Source: G963666535 sp963666535
Lineage (GTDB): Bacteria; Bacillota; Clostridia; Oscillospirales; Oscillospiraceae
Assembly (NCBI GenBank): GCA_963666535.1
Contig: OY762913.1
Span: forward strand, 372,001 to 436,000
Length of the DNA stretch: 64,000 nt
Direction of reading: 5' to 3'
Within the stretch, counting starts at the first letter, position 1. Each line of letters opens with the position of its first letter. The translations under genes and the position numbers were made by a program. Of the stretch, positions 17,576 to 25,939 are shown piece by piece. Under the pieces are notes generated by a model. It ran no database searches, was not told where the DNA came from, and saw nothing but the letters and a program-made list of their open reading frames with translations.

Positions 17576-18575
17576 GCTTGTGCCACCAAAAGCGATCCAG
17601 CCAGCCGATGCTGAACAGCAGCAGCCCCAGCGCTGCCATCACGGGCACCGGCCACCACAGCATACCGGTCTGGGGCAGTGCGTCAATCAGGGGTGTATCC
17701 GGATCGGGGATTTCGGTTTCCTCCGGTGGTTCCCCTGTGGGTGGGGGTTCATCGGGAATGTCCGGCGTATAGGTGTTGGTAATGGTCAAAACCAGATTGC
17801 TGCCCGTGTAAGTGACAGAGTAGCCGGACGGCACATTCTGTTCGATCACAGCCCAGTCATACTTGGTGCTCAGATTCTCCCAGGTGTGCCTCCAGTAATG
17901 ATCGGCCGTGAGCGCTGCGGTTTGATAGACAATTCCATCCCGAAGAAGCGCCACCGTAATGGATTCCGGCCGGCTGTCTTCCTGATCCCCGTCGTTCCAG
18001 ACCTTAAGTGCGGTCACATTTTGCTTTTCTTCTTCCTCGTAAACCGTTGTGGAGGAAGACACCTTTGGTGCGGCAACTACGTCATACGCCGTGTTGCCCG
18101 CTTCATCCGTGTTGGGAACCGAGATCAAAAACGGCGCAAAGGTATAGGTGGTATCTCCCACCGTCAGTTTCCCACCCACAACCAGGTAAAGGCCTTGGTT
18201 CAGCGTCCCAAAGAAAACCTGGCCGTTTGTGCCCGTGCTGCCAGTCTGCAAGGACTTGAGGGAGTTTGCCGCAGCATAAACTGCCAGGGAGCTGGCTGCT
18301 GTCTGCCATTGGCTGCTTGTCGTCAGGCCGGTGATCTTGACGGCGGATGCCTTAAACTCGTCCGTTAGGGCAAATGTGCTGTTGTCAACGGTTCCCGCCT
18401 GATAAAGAGAAAAAGTCACACCGGATAGCGCCTGTGCGCCAGCGCTGCACACCAGAGTCAGGGACCCCGTTTTCGTCCCGGCGGCAACTGCCGAGGTGGA
18501 GACCAACAGAGCAGTCACACACAGCAGCGCAGCCAGCCGAAACAAACGTTTCCCGAATCGCTTTGTATGTTTCAT
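17565..18575 (-). CDS. LPXTG-anchored minor pilin / SpaA-like protein
   Basis: 336 residues. A signal peptide (about 1-31, ending 'STSAVAAG') leads to an N-terminal SpaA-like beta domain and a Cna-B repeat (about 190-270, 'VTALKVWNDGDQEDSRPESI' to 'NTYTPDIPDE'). A proline/glutamate spacer follows, then sorting signal LPQTG at 300-304, a hydrophobic helix and a charged tail. It is smaller than the major pilin and has a basal-pilin layout. Overlaps on both sides (4 bp with the class C sortase, 11 bp with the terminal sortase) put it in one transcript. Confidence 0.88.
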   Translation of the reverse strand: MKHTKRFGKRLFRLAALLCVTALLVSTSAVAAGTKTGSLTLVCSAGAQALSGVTFSLYQAGTVDNSTFALTDEFKASAVKITGLTTSSQWQTAASSLAVYAAANSLKSLQTGSTGTNGQVFFGTLNQGLYLVVGGKLTVGDTTYTFAPFLISVPNTDEAGNTAYDVVAAPKVSSSTTVYEEEEKQNVTALKVWNDGDQEDSRPESITVALLRDGIVYQTAALTADHYWRHTWENLSTKYDWAVIEQNVPSGYSVTYTGSNLVLTITNTYTPDIPDEPPPTGEPPEETEIPDPDTPLIDALPQTGMLWWPVPVMAALGLLLFSIGWLDRFWWHKHED

Positions 18576-19405
18576 CGTGCTTGGTCTCCTCCCTTTTTTG
18601 GTTTTCTTGTGCCGACCAGCAGCCAGATCAGCAGGATCACGAGAACCGGCGCCGCAACGACCGGGGCTACCAGCAGCGGATCTATCTGGGTCGCGTCAGC
18701 CGCGACGTAGGTTTGATTGACCGTTTCCACCCGATGGCCGCGCACCAGCAGGCGGTGGGAATTGATGCCATAGGGCGTGCAGGTGACCAGCGTGCAGTAA
18801 TCCTGCTGGGGGTCGATTCCCAGGTTGGAACTATCGTCGGGCTCCACAATCCGAATCTGGTCGACCTCGTAGGTCAGGACTTCCTTCAGGATGGTAAGCG
18901 TGAACACGTCGCCAACCTCCATCTGGTCCAGATCGGTCAGAAGCTTTGCCGACGGCAGTCCCCGGTGCCCGGATAAAACGCAGTGGGTGCCGACTCCGCC
19001 CACAGGAAGGGCAGAGCCTTCTAAATGCCCGATGCCGGCAGCCAGCACCGACTCATCGGTGCCATGGTAGACGGGCAGCTGTACCTTCAGCTTTTGGATG
19101 GAAAGGTAGCCCATCATGCCGTTCCCGTCAATATTCAGGGTATTAGTATACTCTTTCTTTTCCTCATCAGTCAAATTGTAGTTCACTTGGCCCTTGGCCA
19201 GCAATGCGGCGTTGTAATCCTCCGCCGCCTGCAGGTAATCCACATCGTCTTGCAGGGTGAGACTGGCCACACTTGCTTCATAGCTTGTGATGGCCTTGGT
19301 CTGGTGAAAGGAGTTGAAATAGTTGCTCACGACCGGATACAGCAGCAAGGACATCCCCGCAAGAAAGACCGCGATTAAAATCAGGGTAGGAAGGCGCTTT
19401 TTCAT
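18572..19405 (-). CDS. Class C sortase (pilin polymerase)
   Basis: 277 residues with an N-terminal signal anchor, a class C sortase barrel, and a C-terminal membrane helix (about 243-265) with a basic tail, the hallmark of pilus-polymerising sortases. Catalytic His is in 'VLSGHRGLPSAKLL', Cys209 in 'CTLVTCTPYGINSHRLLVRG' and Arg in the same block. It joins pilin subunits through lysine isopeptide bonds. It lies directly downstream of the major pilin and overlaps the minor pilin by 4 bp. Confidence 0.95.
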   Translation of the reverse strand: MKKRLPTLILIAVFLAGMSLLLYPVVSNYFNSFHQTKAITSYEASVASLTLQDDVDYLQAAEDYNAALLAKGQVNYNLTDEEKKEYTNTLNIDGNGMMGYLSIQKLKVQLPVYHGTDESVLAAGIGHLEGSALPVGGVGTHCVLSGHRGLPSAKLLTDLDQMEVGDVFTLTILKEVLTYEVDQIRIVEPDDSSNLGIDPQQDYCTLVTCTPYGINSHRLLVRGHRVETVNQTYVAADATQIDPLLVAPVVAAPVLVILLIWLLVGTRKPKKGGDQAR

Positions 19406-19427
19406 ATGTCTCCTCCTGCTGCCCCCG

Positions 19428-19449
19428 GCGGAGGGACGGGTCCCTCCGC
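19428..19449 (-). other. Stem-loop between major pilin and sortase genes
   Basis: Perfect 10-bp stem GCGGAGGGAC/GTCCCTCCGC with a two-base loop, with no U-tract. It sits between the pilin stop and the sortase start, where it could stabilise pilin mRNA or cause partial read-through. Confidence 0.6.
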
Positions 19450-19493
19450 GCAGGCGGCGCAGAAATGGTAATCGCTAGAATTTTCAGATAAAA

Positions 19494-21071
19494 TTATTTC
19501 TCGTTGCTCATGCGCTTGCGGGTAATGAGCAGGATCGCTGCGCCGACGGTCAGGCAGCCGCCCACCACATAGAAAATCGTGGTGCCCATGCCGCCGGTGC
19601 TGGGCAGCAGGCTGCCGGTGTTATTGACCACATTGGTGGACAGGGTGGTGCTTGGGTCGTTGCTGCCCACGGTAACGGTGGGGTTGCCAGCCAGCAGCGC
19701 ATTGCCCGCCGTTTCGTATCCGGCGGTGATGGTAAAGCTCTGGGGTGCAGGAAGCGCATTATAGCCGTCGGGAGCCAAGGTCTCATGCAGATAATACATG
19801 GTGGCATCATCCAGCCCCTTGATCACAGCGGAACCGGCTTGGATGGTGATAGTGGTGGTGCCGGCATAGTCGGACGGGGCCACCGTGTAGGTGCCGTTGT
19901 TGTTGTTAATCAGGGCGATGGCATTGGTGATGTTGCCGGCGGCGTCCTTGGTCAGGGTGTTGGACTCGGACAGGACAAATTCCGCGCCGGTCAGGGCGTC
20001 CCCCTTGGGATCGACCTTGTTCACGCCCATTTTAAAGGTCCAGTCATAAACCTTATCCTTGGTGGTCGTGCCCTTGGAGTCGTTGTCATAGGGGTTGTTG
20101 CTGTAGGTCAGATAGGCTTCATTGTCGTTGTGATAGGGGTTGACATCGTAAATCAGGGCGCTTTGATTCAGGGTAGCGGTGTAGTAGGTAACCAGCTGGT
20201 CGTCGTTGTGTAAAACCCCGGCTGTAATGGCCCTCATAATATCCACCGTCACGGTAAAGGTCTCACCATTACCGGGCGTGGTATTCAGGGTATAGTAGGA
20301 GGAAGCCAACGTCGAGCTTTCGCCGATCTTGATGCTCAGGGAGTTGGGGTTGAAGGTCAGGCCGCTGCTCATGGTGTCGTGAATCACATATGTATACTCG
20401 TCATAATTCGTGGTGTCGGGCACGGTGGTGATGGTGCGGAACTCCACGGTGTCGCCAATCTGGTTGTCGCCCACGTTGCCCCAGGTGTTGCTCTCGTTAT
20501 GAAGAATCTGCTTATTAAGGGAGGGGGCATCCAGCTTGGGCTGAATGGTCACGGCGGGATCCGTGGTGGTCAGAGAGACAGAAGCCACTATCTCACTGTC
20601 GCCGTCAACGCCGGTGCCGGTGCCATAAACCATGTAATAACCGGGATCGTCCACACTGATGGTCGCGGTCTCACCGCTTGCGGTGGCGGAACCGGCGGCG
20701 GTCAGCGTCTTGCCGTCAATATAGTTGGCATAAACGTAATCGGCAAAGTCCCGAATTTCAGAACCGGAGTCGCTGAGGCCGGACAGCCAGGTGACCAGCG
20801 TGTCACGGGTATAGGTGGTTGTGCCTACCGTGTAGGAAACGTCCAGGCAGGTATTGTCCCAGGTGTAGGAATAGGCGGTTTTCGCGTCGTTATACGATAC
20901 GCTGAACAGCTTATATGCGGAATACGTCTTGCCGTCAATGGAAACGGCGTTGTTGGTGTTGGTGACAGTAATATTGTAGGGGGAGGCTACCACCGCAAAA
21001 GAGGGGATGGCCAGCGCAAACAGGATCGCCATGGACAAGAGGATACGCATAAATTTATTAAACTTTTTCAT
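19494..21071 (-). CDS. Major pilin, SpaH/EbpB-type fimbrial protein
   Basis: 525 residues. Signal peptide 1-26, then an N-terminal fimbrial domain. The region near residue 185 ('DAPSLNKQILHN') carries a candidate pilin lysine. A middle isopeptide domain follows, then a C-terminal Cna-B-like domain with an E-box, 'YYLHETLAPDGYN', whose Glu catalyses the internal isopeptide bond. The sorting signal is LPSTG at 489-493, followed by helix and RKR tail. This is the standard layout of Gram-positive pilus backbone subunits. A separate promoter-like site precedes it and a stem-loop follows, so it may be expressed above its neighbours. Confidence 0.95.
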   Translation of the reverse strand: MKKFNKFMRILLSMAILFALAIPSFAVVASPYNITVTNTNNAVSIDGKTYSAYKLFSVSYNDAKTAYSYTWDNTCLDVSYTVGTTTYTRDTLVTWLSGLSDSGSEIRDFADYVYANYIDGKTLTAAGSATASGETATISVDDPGYYMVYGTGTGVDGDSEIVASVSLTTTDPAVTIQPKLDAPSLNKQILHNESNTWGNVGDNQIGDTVEFRTITTVPDTTNYDEYTYVIHDTMSSGLTFNPNSLSIKIGESSTLASSYYTLNTTPGNGETFTVTVDIMRAITAGVLHNDDQLVTYYTATLNQSALIYDVNPYHNDNEAYLTYSNNPYDNDSKGTTTKDKVYDWTFKMGVNKVDPKGDALTGAEFVLSESNTLTKDAAGNITNAIALINNNNGTYTVAPSDYAGTTTITIQAGSAVIKGLDDATMYYLHETLAPDGYNALPAPQSFTITAGYETAGNALLAGNPTVTVGSNDPSTTLSTNVVNNTGSLLPSTGGMGTTIFYVVGGCLTVGAAILLITRKRMSNEK

Positions 21072-21090
21072 CGTTTTCTCTCCGTTTCAT

Positions 21091-21120
21091 ATTATACATC
21101 ATTTTTTTAGGAAATGTCAT
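21091..21120 (-). promoter_or_regulatory. Internal promoter for the major pilin
   Basis: Minus strand ATGACA, 18-bp spacer, TATAAT, in the 64-bp gap upstream of the pilin gene. Confidence 0.55.
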
Positions 21121-21135
21121 GTAGTCTAGCAGCGC

Positions 21136-23697
21136 TCAGGGGGCTTCCGCCTCCTTTTGCAGCTTACGCTTGTTGCTGTGGTATTTATACATCAGGACCG
21201 CAGCCAGCAGCATCAGTGCCAGCCCCCCTGCGGTATACCAATCAGTGCCGGGGCCTCCGGTGTTGGGAAGGATAAACGGCTGACCGGTTTCCTGGTTGAG
21301 AATCTGCATCAGCCTGGAACCTGTGCTGGTATAGCTGGCGGTGTACTGATCCGTCACGTCCACTCCATTGAGGAACACGCCGGTTTCCTCCACCGTGTAG
21401 GTATAGCCGGCGGTCAGCCCAGCCCAAAGATAGGTCCAGCCGGTGGTGTCCGCGGTCAGAGTCACCGGATCGCCTAAAGCGACGCCGTCCCGGTACAGCT
21501 GCATGGTCACGCTGATTCCTTCCAGATCTTCGTCAGTCAGCGCGTTGCCACTTGCATCCTGCCACGACTTCTTCACCGTGAAGCTGACGGGCAGCTTGCC
21601 GACAAAATCATCCCGGTGGGTTTCCGGGCCTGATTTGGTCACGTTGTTGCCGATGATCGTCCCGTTGAGGGCGACGGAGCAAGTTACCGTGGCATATGGC
21701 GCCAGAATGGAGGCGTAGACTTCTTTGGGGCCGGAAATGGTGACGGTTCCTGTAAACTGCGCCGTTGTGTCGCCGTTCATACCGTAAAAGTTCCAGAGGA
21801 TCCGGCCGTTTCCAAAAGTAGTCACTTCTTGGGTATGCTTTTGCGAATCATCAATGTAGGGCGAACATCCCGGTACGCAGACCGTATCACTGGAACTGAG
21901 GGCGGAGCAGTCCACGTTGATGATAACCGTGCCGCTGGTGTCGGAGGTAAAGCCTTTTACCCCAAACCATCGCTCCATACCGCCGATATAACCGCTGCTG
22001 CCGTTGACCAGATCGCTTGCCTTGATGTTATAAATTCCAACCGAGTCCGGCTGGTTAAGCGTGATAAAGTTATCAGATACATGATAAGACGCATTTATAT
22101 GTGCTGTGATGCCACTGGAGCTCATCCCGGCCAGGGATGACGAAAGTGCTTCCATGTCGCTTTTCAATTGTACAAGGTCAATGAACGGCTGTCTGTCTGT
22201 GTTGTAGTCCTGCCAGATAACTTTTGTGTTGTTCAGCTTAGTGCCCTTGACCGTAAAGCTGTTGCCGTTATCCGTCGTGCCAACCTTATTGTCGGAGCCC
22301 AGAACCAACAGATCGGTGCTGCCGGCACTGTTGTTGCTGACTTGCAGGTAGTTTTGAATATAGCTGACCTCACCATAGTCCAATCCGCTGATGTCGGGCA
22401 GGTTCTTTGTCCCGAAGCCGCTGTTGTCGTACAAATTTTTTGCGAGGATATTTCCGTTGCAGTCGCTTGAAACCTTTGCCGTGTCAAAAGCAACGAGATG
22501 GAAATATCCCGCGATGCCCAGCGCCCGGCTGGCGTAGCTATAATACCCTGTGCTTGTAAAGGGCTGCGCGTTCGCGGAAGGAATTTGGTAGTAGCTCAGA
22601 GTGCTGCCGGCGGGAAGTTTGGGGGCAACGGCAAATTTAGAAAAACTGTCCGTGGTAAACGTGATCCCCTGGTCCATATCCGCCGATTCGGGGCTTGCAA
22701 CTGCGGCATCCGCAGTTTCCAGGACGGCCTCTGTGTCCTCCGTTACTGGTGCGATCTCCGTGTCCTCTGTTGCTGGGACGGCGTTAGTCATAGAAATTTC
22801 CACCGGAATTTCCTGCAGCTCCGGGGCGCTGTCCTCGTTTAAAATGTGAAAGACCTGGGCGTCCTCCGGGGCGATGGCCGCGTCCGTGGTGTCCACGATG
22901 GTCACACTCACGGTGCCGCTGGTGGGTTCCGTTTTTACACCGTCATAGAGAAAGTAGATGTCATAGACAGAAAAATTTGTGAGACCGAGAAGCCCGTTTT
23001 CCTCCGTCAGCATCTCACGGCATTGTTCATAACCGTCCGGGTCGCTTTCCGGTGTAATTCTGTCCACGCAAAGCTCCGCGCCATCGGGAATGGCGGAGGG
23101 ATCCTCTAGCACGGCGGAAACCGTCAGCCCGTCATCCTCATAGAGATATTCGGTGCGCACGGCTGTTTTGTCTTCTTCCGGTTTTTCAGTGGGTTCCGGG
23201 GTCTCAGTGGGCTCCGGTGTCTCGGTGTTCTCGGGCGTCTCCGTATTCTCTGGGGTGTCCGTATTCTCTGGGGTCTCCATGTTCTCCGGCGTCTCCATGT
23301 TCTCCGGCGTCTCCGTGTTCTCCGGCGTCTCCGTATTCTCCGGTGTCTCCGTATTCTCCGGTGTCTCGGTGCTCTCCGGTGTCTCGGTGCTCTCCGGTGT
23401 CTCGGTGCTCTCCGGTGTCTCGGTGCTCTCCGGTGTCTCCGTATTCTCCGGTGTCTCAACGGCCTCCGAGGGGACCGCATCTCCGGCGGAGCCGGGCACG
23501 GCGCTGTCCGGCAGATCAGTGAACTCCGTCTGGCTGGCATCGGCATCCAGCGTAAGGGTGATGGCTGTGAACGTCAGCAACCGGAAGGTGCCCACCGAAA
23601 CCGCCAGAGACAGGGCAAAAAGAAGCAGAAAGCTTCTTCTCCGTTTTCTTTTGCTGATAAGGTGCTCTTTTACTCTGTCCTGTAATTCTCGCTGCAA
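21136..23697 (-). CDS. Large LPXTG adhesin with TETPE-repeat stalk and choice-of-anchor A domain (pilus tip candidate)
   Basis: 853 residues. A basic cytoplasmic start and signal helix (to about 50) precede about 15 hexapeptide TETPE-N/S/P repeats (residues 80-175), a flexible stalk likely open to glycosylation. A beta-rich region follows, then a 'choice-of-anchor A' domain (about 380-705, with 'GYFHLVAFDTAKV' and 'ASILAPYATVTCSVALNGTIIGNNV'). A Cna-B domain (about 712-790), LPNTG at 810-814, a membrane helix and a basic tail complete the protein. The size and locus position fit a pilus-tip or free surface adhesin. The ligand is unknown. Confidence 0.88.
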   Translation of the reverse strand: MQRELQDRVKEHLISKRKRRRSFLLLFALSLAVSVGTFRLLTFTAITLTLDADASQTEFTDLPDSAVPGSAGDAVPSEAVETPENTETPESTETPESTETPESTETPESTETPENTETPENTETPENTETPENMETPENMETPENTDTPENTETPENTETPEPTETPEPTEKPEEDKTAVRTEYLYEDDGLTVSAVLEDPSAIPDGAELCVDRITPESDPDGYEQCREMLTEENGLLGLTNFSVYDIYFLYDGVKTEPTSGTVSVTIVDTTDAAIAPEDAQVFHILNEDSAPELQEIPVEISMTNAVPATEDTEIAPVTEDTEAVLETADAAVASPESADMDQGITFTTDSFSKFAVAPKLPAGSTLSYYQIPSANAQPFTSTGYYSYASRALGIAGYFHLVAFDTAKVSSDCNGNILAKNLYDNSGFGTKNLPDISGLDYGEVSYIQNYLQVSNNSAGSTDLLVLGSDNKVGTTDNGNSFTVKGTKLNNTKVIWQDYNTDRQPFIDLVQLKSDMEALSSSLAGMSSSGITAHINASYHVSDNFITLNQPDSVGIYNIKASDLVNGSSGYIGGMERWFGVKGFTSDTSGTVIINVDCSALSSSDTVCVPGCSPYIDDSQKHTQEVTTFGNGRILWNFYGMNGDTTAQFTGTVTISGPKEVYASILAPYATVTCSVALNGTIIGNNVTKSGPETHRDDFVGKLPVSFTVKKSWQDASGNALTDEDLEGISVTMQLYRDGVALGDPVTLTADTTGWTYLWAGLTAGYTYTVEETGVFLNGVDVTDQYTASYTSTGSRLMQILNQETGQPFILPNTGGPGTDWYTAGGLALMLLAAVLMYKYHSNKRKLQKEAEAP
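23175..23460 (-). repeat. In-frame 18-bp tandem repeat inside the adhesin gene
   Basis: About 15 units encoding TETPE plus N, S or P, with near-identical codons (runs of exactly repeated units at 23350-23460). Gain or loss of units keeps the frame, so stalk length can vary between cells or strains. Confidence 0.9.
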
Positions 23698-23723
23698 GCC
23701 ATTTCACCTCCTGCGTCAGATGT

Positions 23724-24305
23724 TCAGTCTATCTCACCAAACTTGGAAAGTGGCCAAATCCGCAGCACGGCCTTGCCGACCACCTGTTCCTGCGCAACAG
23801 CGCCGATGATCTCGGACCGACTGTCCACGGAAGTTGCCCGTGCATCGCCCAGAACGAACCATCGCTCGTCCGGCACCTGATAGGGCAGCGTGATATCACA
23901 CGCGCCCAATGCTTTCTCCTGCACATAGGGCTCCTCAAGTTCTTGCCCGTTGACAAAAACCGTTCCGTCTTGGTCAATGTTCACCCAGTCTCCGGCGGAA
24001 CCGGCCACTCGTTTGAGCAGAATCTTGTTGTTATAATAAAATGCAATGATGTCACCGCTGTTGAACTCTGTCGTCTTGGTGGCAATGACCAGTTCTCCCT
24101 CGCCCAAATTGGGTTCCATGCTGGTGCCCTGAATCCGCAGGATGGAAAAGAAGAACGTGGAGCAGATGATCGCCGCTGCGGCTACCACCACCAAGGTCCA
24201 AACCGTTCCCCGCAGGGCCATGCCATAGGCTTTTTTATGCTTGCGCCGTTCCATTTCCCGATTGAGCTGCTCCAGCGACGGGCGTTCGGGACTTCTTTTC
24301 TCCAT
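23724..24305 (-). CDS. Signal peptidase I of the pilus locus
   Basis: 193 residues. A charged N-tail and a membrane anchor (about 34-57) are followed by nucleophile S62 in 'IQGTSMEP', the general base K98 in 'ILLKRVAGSAGD', and late motifs 'VLGDARATSVDSR' and 'VVGKAVLRIWPLSKFGEI'. It cleaves Sec signal peptides outside the membrane. Pilus loci often carry a dedicated signal peptidase needed for pilin maturation. It begins 6 bp after the coiled-coil gene and ends 26 bp before the adhesin start, so it is part of the operon. Confidence 0.95.
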   Translation of the reverse strand: MEKRSPERPSLEQLNREMERRKHKKAYGMALRGTVWTLVVVAAAAIICSTFFFSILRIQGTSMEPNLGEGELVIATKTTEFNSGDIIAFYYNNKILLKRVAGSAGDWVNIDQDGTVFVNGQELEEPYVQEKALGACDITLPYQVPDERWFVLGDARATSVDSRSEIIGAVAQEQVVGKAVLRIWPLSKFGEID

Positions 24306-24311
24306 AGTGCC

Positions 24312-24800
24312 TCACTTCAAATTCTCCGGTTTCGGAATCTGTACATTGATGCCGGCGGTCAGAAGAATTTCTTTCAGCCCCGCATGATCCTTGTAGAATT
24401 GCTCTAGCTGCACTTGCAGTGTGGTCCAAAATGCCTCTGCCCTGTTTCGGCTTTCGGTTTCCATCTGCCGGCAGCTCTCCTCCGTGGCCCTCAGCCGCGC
24501 GTTTGCCATTTCTCTGGCCTGCGCTTCCAGTTGAGCGGTTGCTTTCTCGGCGTTGGCTTCTTTCGCGCGCACGCTGGCTATGTACTGATCCGCCGCCGCC
24601 TGTGCCGCTTGAAACACCTGGTTGACCTGGATCGACGCTTCCGCGATGGAACCGCATTTTTCCAGTTCGATGGTCCGATTCTTGCTCTGTTCCTGCAGCT
24701 GGGCTAGTTGGGTCCGCATCTGTTCCAGCTCGGCTTCCTGATCCCGGATAATACTCAGTAATTCCGTTTTCCCCAGACGCCGAATCTCTTTTTCTGTCAT
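24312..24800 (-). CDS. Coiled-coil protein, first gene of the pilus locus
   Basis: 162 residues, no signal peptide. The N-terminal 'KEIRRLGKTELLSIIRDQEAEL' is a short helical motif seen in small proteins next to sortase and choice-of-anchor A genes in Clostridia. A long coiled coil follows (about 15-130) with 'GSIAEASIQVNQVFQAAQAA', somewhat like a DivIVA coiled coil, and a Pro-containing tail. It has an 'AAAAGGAG' ribosome site. Function is unknown; a cytoplasmic role in placing or regulating the secretion and pilus machinery is an inference from context. Confidence 0.75.
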   Translation of the reverse strand: MTEKEIRRLGKTELLSIIRDQEAELEQMRTQLAQLQEQSKNRTIELEKCGSIAEASIQVNQVFQAAQAAADQYIASVRAKEANAEKATAQLEAQAREMANARLRATEESCRQMETESRNRAEAFWTTLQVQLEQFYKDHAGLKEILLTAGINVQIPKPENLK

Positions 24801-25115
24801 CCTGTATCTGCTCCTTTTCGCTGCAATTCTTCCAAACCATCTCGCTCAGAGGGAGCCTTGGTTTTTTGAATAACGGCCAAACAACCGGAAAACTGAAATG
24901 GCCGATATGACTCTATGCGCGTCATGGCAATTCTAGATCTGTTTTCCGTTGTTTTCTGGACGGGAACTCATGTAAGGTTAAGTTAATAAACGAACTATAC
25001 CAGCTTGAAGTTACATTATAGTTACATATTTGGATAAGAAAGAAAATAATTGCGCTTGGCAAAAAAAGTTCAGCCGATAAAAGTGTGATGCGTTTTGCGT
25101 TGCAGCGCGGCTGTC
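24801..25115. promoter_or_regulatory. Divergent control region between pilus locus and serine dehydratase genes
   Basis: AT-rich, no gene. It contains the direct repeat GTTACAT at 25010 and 25021, spaced 11 bp so that both copies face the same side of the helix. A TATAAT reads toward the pilus locus between them on the minus strand, without a good -35. This is a plausible operator for pilus expression; the binding protein is unknown. Confidence 0.4.
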
Positions 25116-25144
25116 TTGCTTTTGAGATCACACGCGGGTATAAT
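25116..25144 (+). promoter_or_regulatory. Promoter for sdaAB-sdaAA
   Basis: TTGCTT, 17-bp spacer, TATAAT, about 100 bp upstream of sdaAB. Confidence 0.75.
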
Positions 25145-25246
25145 GTTGCTGGAGTGTAACAGCGGGCAACAATCCCAGCGGGACAATTGGCCGTACACAG
25201 GCGAACGTACGAATTTGAACTTCAGAATTCTGAAGGCTATTGGAGC

Positions 25247-25939
25247 ATGATTGTGAAATATAGAAGTATTTTTGATGTAATTGGCCCGGTCATGATCGGA
25301 CCGTCCAGTTCCCACACGGCCGGGGCGGTACGGCTTGGGCAGCTTGCCAGAAAAATTTTGGGCCATGAGCCTACCAGCATTGCAGTACATTTTTATGGCT
25401 CTTTTGCGGAAACTTATAAAGGACATGCGACTGATGTGGCGGTAATTGGCGGACTTCTGGCTTTTGAGACAGATGACGAACGAATCCCCAACGCCATTGC
25501 CATCGCAAAGGAAAAAGGCATTGCGCTGGAGTTTTTCAAAGAAGAGGCTGTGCCGGAGCATCCCAACACCCTGAAAATTGTATTAAAGGTCGCGGGTGAC
25601 GAAATGGCGATGACCGGAATTTCCATCGGCGGCGGCGTTGTGCAGGTCACCGAGCTGAACGGGTTTCCGTTGCAGCTCACCGGGGAAAACCCCGTGATCC
25701 TTGTTCTGCATCAAGATGCCTACGGCACGGTTGCGTCTGTGGCAACTGTTTTCGCCAACCATAAAATTAACATTGGGCACATGGAAGTTTCCCGTATGGA
25801 GAAGGGGCAAAATGCGCTCATGGTGATTGAATCGGATCAGGAAATGCCCGCAGAACTCATGGAAGAGATTTCAGCGCAGCAACATGTCATAAAAGCGATC
25901 GTCATTGATACATTGAGAGGGTTGTTGCCAGATGTTTAA
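25247..25939 (+). CDS. sdaAB: L-serine dehydratase, iron-sulfur-dependent, beta subunit
   Basis: 230 residues from ATG 25247. A GTG two codons later has better spacing to GGAG and is an alternative start. The protein shows 'FDVIGPVMIGPSSSHTAGAV', the signature of the family, and a C-terminal ACT domain ('VILVLHQDAYGTVASVATVF'). With the alpha subunit it deaminates L-serine to pyruvate and ammonia using an oxygen-labile 4Fe-4S cluster, as expected in an anaerobe. It overlaps sdaAA by 8 bp. Confidence 0.96.
   Translation: MIVKYRSIFDVIGPVMIGPSSSHTAGAVRLGQLARKILGHEPTSIAVHFYGSFAETYKGHATDVAVIGGLLAFETDDERIPNAIAIAKEKGIALEFFKEEAVPEHPNTLKIVLKVAGDEMAMTGISIGGGVVQVTELNGFPLQLTGENPVILVLHQDAYGTVASVATVFANHKINIGHMEVSRMEKGQNALMVIESDQEMPAELMEEISAQQHVIKAIVIDTLRGLLPDV

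Noticed and set aside
23153..23809. Plus-strand frame with SGVSVF repeats
   Set aside because: It is the reverse strand of the adhesin's 18-bp repeat. The minus-strand reading has signal peptide, Cna-B domain and LPNTG anchor and is clearly the gene.
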